From contig NW_019091361.1 in NCBI RefSeq assembly GCF_001949145.1, positions 673,256 through 733,255 of the forward strand: a stretch of DNA of 60,000 bases, read 5' to 3'. Source of the DNA: Acanthaster planci. Its lineage: Eukaryota > Echinodermata > Asteroidea > Valvatida > Acanthasteridae. The notes below the pieces were generated by a model that worked only from the letters and a program-made list of their open reading frames with translations, was not told the DNA's origin and searched no databases. Position 1 is the stretch's first letter, and each line of letters starts with the position of its first letter. Both the position numbers and the translations under genes were made by a program. Positions 1 through 13,100 of the stretch are shown here, in pieces.

Positions 1-782
1 GGTGATGCATTAACTGCGGCTAATTTTTTGCCCAAGCAGTCTAGCAGAGATTGGTATTTGCAAGCAAAACTAGAGGCTCGTGTTTGTTCCTGCCTGATCG
101 CTAGGCAATTGGGCAGGGCATTGTTCAATTTTTAAAATGAAGTGTTTTACTGTAAATAAGAAGAAATGTTGGAGTTCAGTATTTACTTCAGTTTAGCAAG
201 GCGGCAAAAGAAATACTCACTGAAGTCGAAACTCCACAAATTTAAATGTTCAACAAAAATAAACTGATAATTTATGGTTTGATGACATCAGAGCATTTGG
301 ATGCTTCTCACCGGTCAATTATCTAGTTGATATCATTATTTGTAGGCAATAGCATTTATGTGTTCTCCATGCAAGACGACACAGTTTACGTGGAAAAATA
401 CCGTCTCCAAATGCACACAACCACGTTTTTAGTTTGATTGTTTTGTTTAATGCCATACAAACATTTGTTCATGTTCAATAAGTGTTGGTGAAAAGTTTTG
501 TATTTTTCACAAGGCTATCATTCCTCTGATTTATAAATTGCTAAGTCATACACGGAGAATACTACATATATCCTCTGATAGAACTGAAGGGCACATGTGA
601 ACACTTGAAAAATCTTTGGTTTGAATGTTCCAGAGTGAACCAAGCCAATTTGGTGCAACAGAGCAATCCCAAGAAGACCCCCAGAAATCCCAACCAAAGC
701 ATGGGCAGATTTCAATGGGGCCATTCAATGGTTGTTAAAGAAGAAGACTAAGAAAAAAAAACAGAGTAGAGAAGGAATATAA
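1..782. other. Non-coding, no gene seen
   Basis: This stretch holds only A+T-rich sequence with short open frames. A GTGAGT-like donor word exists on the minus strand near 214-219, but no pyrimidine-rich acceptor or coding-like segment sits upstream of it. It is probably intron or intergenic DNA. Confidence 0.6.
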
Positions 783-1031
783 AATGCCGTTCAGCCCAGG
801 CCAAGACGGGGCTTAATGCTCACGACTGCCTTAATACCCCCAGTCAACAGCTGCTACAGCAGCTGTGGAGTTCTGACAGACGTAATGGACAGACCCAAGC
901 CCGGGCTAGTGGCGGTCAAAGACCCCAGCCACAACGTAAGGGTTTATATGCCCAGAGATAAAGTAAGGAAAGAGGAGGAAAAAAAGGCAAAAGATAGAGA
1001 AGTTGAGGAAAGGGATAAAGCTCACAGCTGA
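783..1031 (+). CDS. Possible coding segment, unidentified
   Basis: An 83-codon frame is open from just after a TAA at 780-782 to a TGA at 1029-1031. Its first ATG is at 816. The middle (about 850-955) is richer in G+C than the surroundings and uses codons such as CCC, GTG and GCG. The C-terminal third is a charged Lys/Glu/Arg run. Acceptor-like AGs lie at about 800, 842 and 849, and a GTAAGG donor word begins after the codon for Asn in the HNVRVY region, so a smaller internal exon is also possible. I recognise no domain. The opposite strand is also open over part of the block, so strand and reality are uncertain. It could be a decayed gene fragment or a conserved non-coding block. Confidence 0.2.
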   Translation, partial: NAVQPRPRRGLMLTTALIPPVNSCYSSCGVLTDVMDRPKPGLVAVKDPSHNVRVYMPRDKVRKEEEKKAKDREVEERDKAHS

Positions 1032-3702
1032 TAACCACATGGGATATAATATGTGCATGCAAGGTTGTATTGAAATTGTCATGAATACCACAGTAGCACT
1101 GCTTGAGGTGCACTTAACACACTACAGGCTAAGCATGTACATGTACATGTACAGTACATGTGCATGGAACTTGGACCGTTTGTCTGTGGTTACCAACAGC
1201 CACTAATGGTAGTCTGTATATTTGTCTAAATGAAATTCCAGAGATAGCGCTGTTGGACTTCCAGTTCATTCCTATCATTCTTGGTTGAGTTGGTGACCTT
1301 CAGAGAAACTAAGTGCTGATATACTAGTAGTACACTGGGATATAATTGGTTTTGAACATAGTTCTTGAACTTGGGTTCATAATTCTGAAAGTCTCAAGTA
1401 ATGATATCTAGGCCTGATGCTCAATGGACATGAAAGTACACGTACACTTGATGGACACAAAAAAGAATGGCTAAAAATTAGTATACATTACCACAACTCT
1501 AATTCTTGGTACAAAATGATATGTCGTTAGGTTCTCATTAATCAAAGGCATGCATAAATACAGAAAAACAGTAATGATCTAAAAGTTAATGGCTGAAATC
1601 ACCCACAGGTAGGGTAAATATGGAACACATCTGCCACGAAATGAGTGGTGACAGAAGTGGTGGTGACTTTTTGAAAAATTGGCCAATACTTTAAATATAC
1701 AGTACATGTACATGTACATAAATGCACAACACCGTTTTGCCAAGTTGTAGTGGTATACATTAAACTGTACAAGTACATATCCAGTCTACGGTAACATTTC
1801 ACAATGTTGTCTTCAGATAGGTCACTACATACATGTACATGTACATGTAGAGCAAGGATCTAGCAGTACATGTACTCAAGTATCATTGTGTTGCACGCCC
1901 AATGACATATAACACCCATACATGTATATGTAGTCCATGTGCAGTCTAAAACATATGCTGATTGAAAAGAATATATCCATGTTGAAGCTGTTCCGTTGTG
2001 TATCTACTGCATGGACATGTGTATGGTGTACGGATACATGCGCATGCACATACATACATGAACACACCTTTCCGCACTTACATGTACGGGGACTACTTAT
2101 GCTTTGGAACATAGATGATGTGAGGACCAAAACATGGGACTAAAAGGTGTTTAAAAGCAACCTACAGCTAACAGGTGTATCCATACACAGCACACCAGAA
2201 CACCAACAAAATATGAATTTCAACTGCAAAAAGTCATTTCAGTCATCCATGTGTATGCCACTCAAAGGATTACATGTATATGAATATATCCAAGGATATC
2301 CTTGCCCTGAGTGGCAACATCTTGACTTGAAGACAATCTCTTCATTTTTCCCCCTTTGGGTGTCAATGATAAGTTTGATGGACATATTGCTCCAAGTGTT
2401 ATCTGGTCATCATCAGATGAAATGCATACAATTTTATCTGAATGCATCCATTTCTTCAAGGCACATGCCAGGAAGGTTATCAGAAAGCAATGAAAACAAC
2501 CCCTACAGCTGCTTGGCTGGTACACCGTATCACATCAGAACCTAAGTAAGCTCTCAAAAAAAAAAAAGCGTCTACATAAGACTATGACCACAGAAGAAAT
2601 CTCTTCTGAGCTCAGACAGCGTCCTTAAAGTCTAGGCTCTTGGGGAGAAATAAAGTGCTTCAGGTGAAGAAGCAAAGATACACGAGATATGTCAAAAGAA
2701 CAATCTACTTGAGCACTTCAAGAATTGGAGAGGAAAGATTTGCCGACTTGAAAATCAGTTTGAAACACAAACATTTAACTGCAAATGTGAACTTGACATC
2801 TCAAGTCCAATCTGAAAACAAAGTGAATGTCTTGCTGACTCTACTGAAATTGAAATATTCCTGAAGAAATATCTAAACATTAGACTACTTTTAAAAATAA
2901 ACCGAGTATCACCTAGGAGACAAAATATTGACCAAATTATCCGGAAAGGGCAAAGCACGTTCATAAATGAGTTATGGTATATACGGAAAAACAGAAGGAA
3001 AATCAGCCAGAAACATTTTGAGTATCCAAGTAATGGGATCTTTTGCATTTTGTCCAATGAAGTTTAATGAACACTGAAACAGTGAATGAACAGCTCTGTA
3101 TCAAGCAAGAAATCCTCCAAGTTTATCTGTCTCTGTATTTGCAGGTAGAAATCCTGTCACATACTTGTGCTATAACTGCTCATTTAATCAGTTGGCAGAG
3201 ATAAAGCAATCAGTAGTGCTTCCAGCAAGTGTTAACAATTCATGCTTCCCTTGGGTGTACCACCAGAAATATATTGTATAATTTCCTTCTTCCCTACTGT
3301 CTCGGCTTATACAGAGACCTAGCTCCCAAACCTATAAACCAACACAAATGTGCATACTAACTCCCTTACAGTTACACATGGCATGACAACAAATGCATGC
3401 TCTTTTGCAAGAATAAAAAGAATAAGAGTGGTGTACTAGACCCATTTGGAGACGGCCCCTAACACGGACACCCCCCTGAGACCGACCAAACAGAATTAGC
3501 CTAGTTTAGGCCAACCGCCCCTCCTCCTACACCTCCAAAAACAGAAACCAACGCCCCCAGGCAGCAATGCGATATGTGGGTGAACATACGCAATCTGTAC
3601 AGGCCCAAGATATTAGGCCTTTTGGCACCAATACGTTTAAATGTCTTATAGGGGAGCAGCTAGCGAAGTAGGTTATTCAACTCGCCTCAGCAATATGCTC
3701 AC
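1032..3702. other. Non-coding with ACATGT clusters
   Basis: No supported gene. A 132-codon plus frame at 2147-2545 and shorter frames have no splice context or domain and are within chance expectation. Repeated ACATGT words lie at 1133-1166, 1702-1720, 1827-1850 and 1865-1876. A run of 12 A is at about 2556. The sequence looks intronic or intergenic. Confidence 0.55.
1133..1166. repeat. ACATGT tandem hexamer repeat
   Basis: Several direct copies of the self-complementary hexamer ACATGT occur in tandem. Similar short arrays lie at 1702-1720 and 1827-1850 and at many later sites in the window. Because the unit is its own reverse complement, each array can also form a cruciform. Confidence 0.8.
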
Positions 3703-3775
3703 CGCTGATACTCCGCTCCAAGGCAGATGGAAGCATCAACACAGTCAAAAGAGTTAGCCACACAAAAACCCCCAT
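3703..3775 (-). CDS. Candidate first exon with signal peptide
   Basis: The minus strand has an ATG with a good start context (A at -3, G at +4), followed by 24 codons and one extra base, then a GTGAGC donor. The peptide begins MGVFVWLTLLTVLMLPSALE. This is a classic signal peptide: a short N-terminus, a hydrophobic core rich in Leu, Val and Thr, and a small-residue region around Pro-Ser-Ala. The exon ends in phase 1, the phase usual for introns after signal-peptide exons in secreted and cell-surface proteins. The frame is also open upstream to another ATG at 3859, but that start would bury the signal peptide, so the inner ATG is preferred. Following exons would lie beyond the left edge of the window or in the first 3.7 kb, where I could not identify them. 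The protein would enter the secretory pathway, and nothing more can be said about it. A chance hydrophobic frame beside a donor word is the alternative. Confidence 0.38.
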
Positions 3776-4966
3776 TTTTTTTCCCTTCCTGTCTTTTGCT
3801 CTTAATCTTATTTTGAGAACACAGCATGCTGTGTTTGATTTTTTTCTCCCCAATCCCATTTATGTCTTGTTTTAGAATTTCACAGAGATGAGTTTTCTGC
3901 TCTTTTGAAAAGGGTCAATGGCAGCTAATGTAACAGAATTTTTTTAAACTCTAATAACCTTTATCAACTTGTACCTCAACAAATGTGAAGCAGAAAAGAT
4001 ATTTTAAAAATGCAATTACGAAGACACACTAGTACCAACCTACCAGCATATTTTCATCTGAATCACCAGCTAATGGACTACATGTCCTGTCTTCTCTAGA
4101 TGTGCTCTAATTTTGATAAACAGATGAGATGCAACTTTGGTCAACAACAGTGCATGTACCAGTAGATCTCAAAAAAAACCCAGCAAATCAGAACAGTAAT
4201 GCATTACATGTACATTTTTTGTTCAGAAATATCTTATAAATTACAAAGTGCAGACTAAAACAAAAAATTCTCCTGTGGAAAAGGACATAAAAGACAAAAC
4301 TATCAGGGTTCTTTTCTGTGATTACCTACTTGTTATGTAAAACATCTGTCCATTCAATAATTTTCAACAGGGAAAACCAGAACAATGCCCATAAACCTTT
4401 TCTGAACCCCCACCTCCTAAAGGTCCAAGGAGCAAACACCGAACCAGCTGAACCAGCATCAACATCACTTAAGGGACCAATAAACCCATCATAGTCATAA
4501 AATGCTTCAGTCCTTCAAAACCTCACCCAGACCCCCTCACCAGACTCCCTGGGAAACAGCAAAAAGGATAATTTACGAGGACTGCTGACAAAAAGTGGTT
4601 CTTATTTTTAGCAATTCCTTGGAGGAACAGGGGGTAGGGAGCAGTAACACGGGTCAACAGACAAGTTTATTGGTTGTTTTTGCAGTTCACTGACATCGAT
4701 TGTACAACTTTTTTTACGCTGGGAAAGTTTAGAGCTGTAATTCTGTTGCCAGCAATTGCTAACTACTGTAGACAACTTTATGGCTGTATTCAGGGTCCAG
4801 GGTAGACTTAAAAGTCAGTGATGTTTGAAGTTGTTTCTATGGACAATTTACTGGCGGACATATTTATTTAGCAAGGGGGAAATGATATGCCAGTGATCAT
4901 TTTAATGCAATGTGGACTATACATCTCAATATGCAGTTCTATTCACTCCCCAAAAAAGCTCCTGAA
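3776..4966. other. Non-coding, possible upstream region
   Basis: If the signal-peptide exon is real, the first 100 bases or so here would be its 5' untranslated leader, which is purine-rich on the minus strand next to the ATG. The rest shows no gene. At about 4505-4560 there is an acceptor-like tract and GTGAGG donor words on the minus strand, but the space between them is only 8-22 bases. Confidence 0.4.
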
Positions 4967-5328
4967 CAAGCCATTTGCGAGTTAAATTTGAATAAAATCT
5001 GGTGCACTGAATAACGTGACTACACCCCAACATTTACGATTTGAATTCCCCAGACTAAAGACACTGTTGCTATACCTCGTGATTCTGGACAAGCTTTCGC
5101 ATAGCGACCACCATCTCTGGAATGGAATGGTTCCTTTGTACCCTTCTTATCCATTGAGAACAGTGTATTGTTACAAGGTGTCTCTTATGTAACTAAGCAA
5201 AAGCTTGCCCCGAATCATGAGATATAGCAACAGTGGCTTTAGTATGGAGGATTCCAATTTTATGTTCACGTGAATTTAAAGAACTCAGTGTACCAGATTT
5301 GGGTCAAAGTAAACTTGCAAAAGGCTTA
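4967..5328. repeat. Long imperfect inverted repeat (fold-back element)
   Basis: The left arm 4967-5104 matches the reverse complement of the right arm 5193-5328 with small gaps. The best blocks are 5055-5104 against 5193-5242 (roughly 80% or more identical by eye) and an outer block around 4996-5011 against 5287-5302. About 88 bases separate the arms. The arrangement fits an old non-autonomous DNA transposon (MITE or fold-back type) or a decayed palindrome. It has no coding capacity, and I see no clear target-site duplication. The divergence between arms suggests considerable age compared with the element at 22.4 kb. Confidence 0.7.
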
Positions 5329-7003
5329 TTTCTTGATGGAGTTTGTGGACTTGAAGGCCCTTATGAATAATCATGGAATTTTCTGTCCCTGATGTGGTCA
5401 TTCCTTATGACAGTTCCCAGGAGTAAAAAGGATATTTATTAGTGGCTGAGGTTTTCATCACCTAAAACTTTTTTCCCCTTAATTTGATTTATGGAGCTTA
5501 GAATCCTGTCACTGTCTCAAAACACATGTGCAAGAAGTCGCACATGGGTGACTGATCCATAAACTTTTATTAAGACACAGCGTTTTTACCATTCAGAACA
5601 CAAAAACATCCGTGGTCAAAGAGGGAATTGAGGAAACACTGATTTCACACGGATATTTCTTGGATCAATTGGTCAGCCTGCAATGAATTTTCAGACAAAA
5701 ATATTAAAATGGACTATAGAGAATTCTAGAATTGGTTTCTTTGAGCTCAAATGGTACCAAACGTTTTATTTCGAACTTAAAACCATGACCCTTTCATGAC
5801 TGCTAGAGACATCAGTTGCTGGTACTGTTCTGAGTTCACCAGTAATCAAATGACTGGTAACCAAATCTTTATTCTGTCAGTGTACAAAGAGTGGATGGAC
5901 AATGAGTTGATTAAAATGAAATATGAGTGATTTAAGTTCCCAGTATAAGTTTCATGCCAAATTAGCACAATTTTGCTTGTATGATTTGGAACATATTCTT
6001 TTAAAAAGGCCTTCAGCAGACATTAGCTATGCTTAGAACGAGCAAAATTTGACATCTTATTTCTTCCACTATTAGTTAAACGCTTCAGTAACAAAACCTG
6101 CTGGCATAAACCCAAGTTGACAACATCACCCCAAACAAAGGGAAATAGTAAAACTATAACTCATGTTTTGCCCCTCTTTTTTAACATATATGAATTCCTT
6201 AAGAATTAAACTTATGCACGGAGGTCTACCTTTAAAGAGCCAGGACTCCTCTTTGTGATATTTGTAGCATTTTCACATAGAGTTGTTAGAGGACAGGGGA
6301 AATGAGTGGTTTTTTTTTTTTCTTTTGAAATTTTTTTGAAATTTCATTCCGTGTGCGTGTTTTTTAAGCAGGTCCTACGTCATTGGATATTATAGCCCAG
6401 CAAGGAATTGGGCAGCGGTGCGCATGAATGTCTAGCAACCCACGTCAAATTCCCTCCTCTGGCTATCTCTACACATCCTTATTAAGTCTGATCAAGGTCA
6501 TCTAGTAATGTGGAGACGGCTCCAAGTGATATGATGTAGGCAAACTTTCAAGTTTACATCTTCACGGTTTTAATATCAACGAACACCACTGTGAAAATAT
6601 TGACGGTTGCAACTGATCAAACCTCATAAAGTATGACATCGCAGCAAGTGACACACAGGTTTGGCTCTGGGTATCATTTCCACCTATTGGCCAAGGGAAA
6701 AATATTTGTGACCGTTTTCAAACAAATAATTGCTGCTGTCCCGCAAGTTCAATAACAAGAGTCACCCATGAGGTTCTGGTGGTATTTTCTTACATGATTG
6801 AAAGGATGAATGGCACCTAGGTAGCTGGAAAGAATTAAGTTCCGTCAAATTCTACAACCCGCTTAACAGGAATTTATTCAGTGAACCATGCATGTACCTA
6901 CTAGTACGACACTTCCAGAGAATAACATGTACCACTCAAAATGTAATTTCTTTTTTTAATGTTCATGGCAAATGGATTCCATTCATTTCCATTTGTGTGA
7001 CAA
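5329..7003. other. Non-coding, no gene seen
   Basis: A+T-rich sequence with short frames only. A T-rich stretch at about 6311-6345 is the main low-complexity feature. No splice-bounded coding segment was found. Confidence 0.6.
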
Positions 7004-7318
7004 TTGAGAAGACAGTCTTACAGGCTTAGAACTTCCAGAACATTACATGACACTTTGCCTGAAACTTCATTTCAGTTTGTTTGTGTGCTTATCATTATGT
7101 CTGTGGAGTCATCTGCTAAGTCCCGCCAGAACTGCAAGAGCCTTCTGGGAAGTGGCGTCAGCAGTTCACGCTGTATTGAACGTCAATCTATTAGCACGCT
7201 GCACATGCTTCATCCATGCATACACAATGCTGCAGGAGGCACACGTACATTTGGTAAACGGCCTTCCCTGTCCAGTCCAGCGAACTACAATGTCAAAATT
7301 ACGCACAGGCTGAGGTGA
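7004..7318 (+). other. Two overlapping open frames, doubtful
   Basis: Two plus frames are open together: 7004-7318 (104 codons) and 7047-7313 (88 codons). The second starts with a hydrophobic segment (about 25 residues rich in Leu, Cys and Phe) that resembles a signal sequence. Neither frame shows a recognisable domain, and no strong acceptor or donor defines an exon. The block from about 7110 to 7300 has higher complexity than its surroundings. It may be conserved non-coding DNA, a decayed gene piece or chance. Confidence 0.15.
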
Positions 7319-10020
7319 AGGTTAAATGGAAATTGTTACACAGTAATTCATGTTGCTGGCAGCAAAACAAAGACACACAGGGAGAGCAAACACAGAGGCT
7401 GCTGTGGTAAATCTAAACAATCGCAATATGGTGCTTCCAGGCAGAAAAAAAGCTTCATAATCTCTGTAAGACAATTATGAGGATTAAAAAAAGACCTGCT
7501 TATGACAGTTACAGAGCTTATTTTTATAAAATTCATTTTGTTTAGGATGGACAGCAATTAAAAAAATCACACATGTGAGCATATGACATTATACAAAGAC
7601 ACAAGACAATGATAAAAATGATACAAGATATCAAAATAAGACTTCATTATACCGATGTGAGGACATTACTTATTACAACAGTTCCACAAAGTATGTGGAC
7701 GCTTCTACTGAAAAAAATTCCTAAACTTTTGGCAAAAATGCATTGCTATCGGAACAATTCTCCCCCGTACAGCACTTGGCAATTACACCGTAAATGCCAA
7801 GAGGATGTTTTATTTCTTATATTCAGTTTGAATTATACTTTTGCAGTTGCTACTTAAAAGCTTTTCCTGTTGATGTCAAATGGCACTACCGATATGTGCG
7901 GCTTCTTTATGTCATTTTCAATCTCCCTTTATGCGGATGTTTTCATTTTGCTTTGATATTTTTCATGTTATTCACTGAAAGTAAAGATCATGTACCAGTA
8001 ATTTGACAATGGAATAACAGAGTAATTCAAAAATAAATTCCTTCTTATTTAAATAGCGTGCTCTAAGGAGGTGTCCAAATTTTGACCCAAACTTTAGAGC
8101 AAACACTGAATCCTACTACACTTAACTGTGCCATATTTGGATCATGAGATAATATAAACCCTCTTCAAGAAGCAACACCATGAGCAAAATGCACAAAATC
8201 CTGGCAGAGGATGCAAGCATGTCTTCATCCCATAAGTGATGAACACACAGGTGAGGCAGCCATGAAAAATACACCAAGACCAGATGCCACCATACAGCAT
8301 CAAATTTCCATAACCACCTCTGCTAAATAAATCAAAGAGTGTTGTCAATAAGACTGCTAATCCAAACAGGAGGAGAGGGTATTTTGAACGACCCTGACCC
8401 AGGCAGAAGCTGAGATGGGGGAAGGGTTGGTAAAATGACACTTAGGCAAAGAAACTGCATAATTCACACACCAGAAGGACCTTTGGCTGAGGAGTACATG
8501 TGCGGTAGATTAATTCTTATAGACTTAGATTAGAAGCAGCTCTACAGAGTTGTAAAGCAGAAAATTGTCTCACGGTGAAGATTTCAGTTTCCAACAGATA
8601 GAACAAACTACATGTACTGTATGATAAGGAAGCATCTGTGAATATTGCCAGGAGAGTATGGTAGGTCAGATTGTGGAACGACTGAAATTGAACAGTTTTC
8701 TTTTTCATAATTTGATTCCTAAAGGATGACTGTTAGGGATGACTGTCCCAAGGTCTTGGTTCATCATCCAAATGATTCAATCTACATGAATATCTGATAT
8801 CATTTCCCACTACACAGTGCATGTATGTGGGAGATTTATTACTTTTCAACCATGCACATGTAACATTGTAATGTAGGCCTACATCACTTAAATACAGTGA
8901 GTATAGTGTCGAGATTGAGTTTGCAATAATGAGCAAATACTTGTCTAATATCTCAGTTCATTTCGATCAAATGAGCTATAACTGAAAGTAAGAAAGACAC
9001 ATCTTATAATCACCTAGGACCTACCAATAAGATTTTGTGGTGGATTTCTGCTAAGCTAGGAATGACAGGTGGAAAACTTATGGTCACCCACCTTACTGAC
9101 AATTGGACTAAAAGACCAAGTTTGAATGCAATAAGTGTCAGTGAAAGACTGTGTACGGGGGACAAGAAGTCAGCCTTTCAGACATGCAGACAGCATTTCC
9201 TTAAAATTATCCCCTGATGAAAAGAAAAATCAGTTTACCAAATGGACAAGCACTTAAGCTGTACTTTCATTCAAAGTTGAGGATAGTAAAACCAGTGCCA
9301 CTAGTCACCCTGTTTACTAACCGTCCATCTATCAGTCCCCAACTCTTGACACTAACTACCAGCAATCACACACTCCTGTGATTGATCGTCCATGGACAGC
9401 CCTACAGTCTTACAAGGGAAACCAGCCCCAATGGCCTATTTCCCTCATTGTCTTGGACTGATGACTGCCTTAGTTAAGGGCTTCCACCTTGCCGCAATCC
9501 ATTGTTCTTAGCTAATGATTGAGCTACATTTCAGTCTCTCTCCGTCTGCAGTCTTTTAGATGTATCTGGGTCAGAGTCATATGCTTGATTGGCCAATTTC
9601 CTGGTTTTCAGCCAATCTGGGTTTTGTACAGTTATGTTGTGCTTCTGTTTTATATACACTGTACAGTATACTGGTGTGTAGATGTATATACCTTCACAGA
9701 GAAAAGAAAAATAATCCAAACTAGGCCACGCTTAAAAAGTCCAACTTCTTAATTTCTTAACAGATTTGTTCCTTTGATGGAGTATATTTGGTACAGATTA
9801 GAGATTTTGCTTTGGATGGGGATCTCAGTAGTCAGTTGAAATTACCTTGGAAATGAGAATTATGACACTACTGCTGCATGTATATCAACTAAAGAAATTC
9901 ATGTCCAACCTTGCATGCATGGTCCAGTAGTGATGGTTATTTTGATGCCAAGGCGTGGTGTTTAATAATAAAAAATAACCAAAATAACCAGATTGGTGTT
10001 CGCTCCAGATCTTCACTCAA
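7319..10020. other. Non-coding, no gene seen
   Basis: No supported exon. A minus frame of 99 codons at 8142-8441 and others lack splice context and domains. Acceptor- and donor-like words near 9100 on the minus strand enclose only 11 bases. Confidence 0.6.
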
Positions 10021-10175
10021 CAGACTTATGTTAGTCATTAACCAGTAAGTCTAAGATCAAGTGCAGAGGGTTGAATCCAAGTCAAAATCTAAGTTATTTA
10101 TCATCTTGACTCAAGTCGAGTCTGAGTCCCCAAAAATGGGACTCCAGTAGGACTCAAAAGTCAGACAACTATTAT
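10021..10175. repeat. Possible dispersed repeat fragment with B-box-like word
   Basis: A word resembling a tRNA B box (GGTTGAATCC) lies at about 10069-10078. It is followed by repeated AGTC/GACT words like those in the dispersed repeats at 33.1, 41.3 and 51.5 kb. The relation is suggestive only and no borders can be set. Confidence 0.3.
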
Positions 10176-13100
10176 TCATAAACTGCGATACACACCAATA
10201 ATAACGAAGAGGCACATTATATTGTACACGTGAAAAAATGCCTGTGCATACAGGTACATGTACATGTGCAGGCACAATCTAACATCCAACAATTGAAACA
10301 TCCTTGTCAAATAGTCACTAGATATACATGTACTTCATACTCTAGGGAGAGGTTGCAATTTCTGATCAATTCACTCTTCCCTTAAAATACAGTAACCGGT
10401 TCAAGTAGCTCTTGTTTTGTGCACAAATCTACCCCCCCTTGTCCCATTTGAAAAGGTTGAAAAGAATTGTACATGTATGTTCCATGCTCTGTCTTCTAGA
10501 TTGAGCCTTCAGATTTTTCACAAGTGTTTTTACAGTTAATCAAACCTGAAAAAGAAATCAATAACAATTAAGCAGTTGATTAATTGATGGATTTCTCTCG
10601 TTACACTGTACACACACGTACAAACACCCACATTGCACCATGGAGGAAGCCTCCATGATTGCGCTAACAAATGCCAGGAAAGGTAATGCGTTTCTTGCAT
10701 CTCAGAGGCTGTTCTTTGCTATCTTAATATTGTCACAATGGATGCACAAAAAGTTTACTCAAACATACCGGTACTATAACATGATGTCATATGCATATGG
10801 TCTATTATTTACACACAAGAAATCTCAATTTCACGTAAAGACTTTAAGACCCTTCATCTGTTTGAAATCAAACTTCATCTGAGTTACAATTCTCACATCC
10901 TGAATTGACATTTGCAAGCAAATGTAAAGGAAAACTTAATTACACCATGGAACTATAGCTCCATGGTTACACAGCATGAAAAATTGAAAGCTGGTTCCCA
11001 ACACCAACAAAAATGTCCCATTCCAGCCACACTCATGTGCAGGACCTTGGAGGAACTGATGTCTTCCTATCACTATGCTGTCCACACTGGACAATTATTC
11101 ATTCCCACCTTGCCAATTATTCATCGGTCTTTCTAGAAGGAGTCTGGCCATGTGTAGCTGCTCCATACAAACCTGACAGCTGTCAAGGCCAAGCTGGAGC
11201 CAGTTTGCTGAAGACAACTTAAAGAAAGAGTTCCAGTTAAGCAACCTACAGTGTCAGACATCTTGGTGGGGGGGGTTGACTAAGACAGGTGTGATTTAGC
11301 TTAGAGATGACACCTGCTGAACAATGGAAACACCTGATGAGATGCTGTCTTGGGACAGGAAAATAGATTGGTCACATATCCCTCCTCCATGGGTCAAGGT
11401 CATCAGAGATGTTTTTTTGTCTAGTGATGAGAGTGGATCACATCATGCACCTGACTGATGTAGTTTCTCTCATGCCTCACATCCAGGCATGTCCAACTGA
11501 TGTGTTTGTAGTATGCATTTGATCCAAGCCTCACAGATGCATTACTTTGCCAAGAGAAGCAAGCAACAAAGGCTGCTCAAATCCTAGCACTAACATCACA
11601 AAAATGAAATCAGATTTTGAAAATAAAAACACTGTGATGAGTAACAAACTCCAGATAACACTTCTCCAAGTACGTTGTTTTTGTGACAGAACTAATGTGT
11701 AAAGCCTTTCAAGAGTTGGAAGTTACATTTAACATAATCTTGATATTTTCACAAGAACTTTATTGAATCCACCAAATCCCTCAACATGCAGGAAAGCAAC
11801 AGCAAATGTTGGTACTTTCAAGGGGCAGCAAAGCCCCAAATAAAAGCAGCAGCAGCTAGGTTGTAGGCAACTGTATTTTAAAGGCGCTTTATTTTATGAA
11901 TGTGCGTCATTTTAATTTGTAGCTACATGTATGCCTCTTTTCCTTATTGCTTATGGAGCAGATGTGTAAGAAACAAAAGCTGCAACCCTTTGGTCATTTG
12001 CACTCCAACAGACGGTGGAGAGGTAGTAATAAAATCCTTGGTGATGTTCTTCCCTATCCTTAATTAAATTAAAAGACCAATGAGATCAAATTATCTAGAA
12101 TCAACTATCAAAGGTGTCGTGTATATTAACAGATCTCTGTTAAATCCAAACAAATAGAGAAATACATGTACAAGGTTACAAAGTTTACAGAAATGAAGCC
12201 AGATACCAATGTCTGACTGACTGAGCACTACAGAAGCCATTTAGTAAAACCTACACCAACCTACATCAATTGACAATCAATGGGTATTAACGTTCTTGAG
12301 ATGCACAATAATTTTGGGGGCTCATTATCTAAAAACAAAGGAGAGATTGCCAATATATATGGCTGCTCTAATGAAATGTTTATGGACAGGTTCCCTGTTA
12401 ATTACCACTGAAAATAAAAAACAGACAATGACTTAAATCTGCCAAAGACAACAGCTACAATGTGTCAAAGGAATTTAAGCTTCCGGATGGCTAAAAGCAG
12501 ATCCATACATTACATGTGAATGTCCTTATAGAAACAACACCAGCAGGATAACATGATTTTTATGAGTCAGGCCTCTATACATACATGTACTTGTACATGT
12601 ATGAAAAAACATGTACAGTACGAATGAAATGGGTCTTGTAAAATGCACGGGGAAACTTTGATAATAAGCATTTCATAGTTCTGTAGTTTTCAAGAGGCCT
12701 TGACAATGTTGTTTGACACAACAAACTTCTCTCTGTGACACAGACATACATGTACATGTACACCTACAGAATACAGTACACTGTACATGTACAGGTGTAG
12801 TTATCAAAAGCATGGCCAGGAGGTATTGTGTCTGTCTGCACACACCAACAGAAAGCTACATGCATGGCTATGCATGTGGAGACAAGGTTGACTTTATGAC
12901 CTGGGTTCATGTAATGTAAAGCATATTTAAGTGATGTACAGGTGAATTCTTAATTACATCTACAGGTGTATGTACATGTACTTTCTGAGCAACGTGGACA
13001 TGTACATGTACCTGTTTGACTATCAATGTGTAAAAGTGTAACCAATGTTTGCAAAAACAAAGTTTGACTGAATACAGGGTAATAGCTCCGCTGGCCGGTG

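Noticed and set aside
2147-2545. 132-codon plus frame
   Set aside because: No domain, no splice signals, and A+T-rich non-coding composition.
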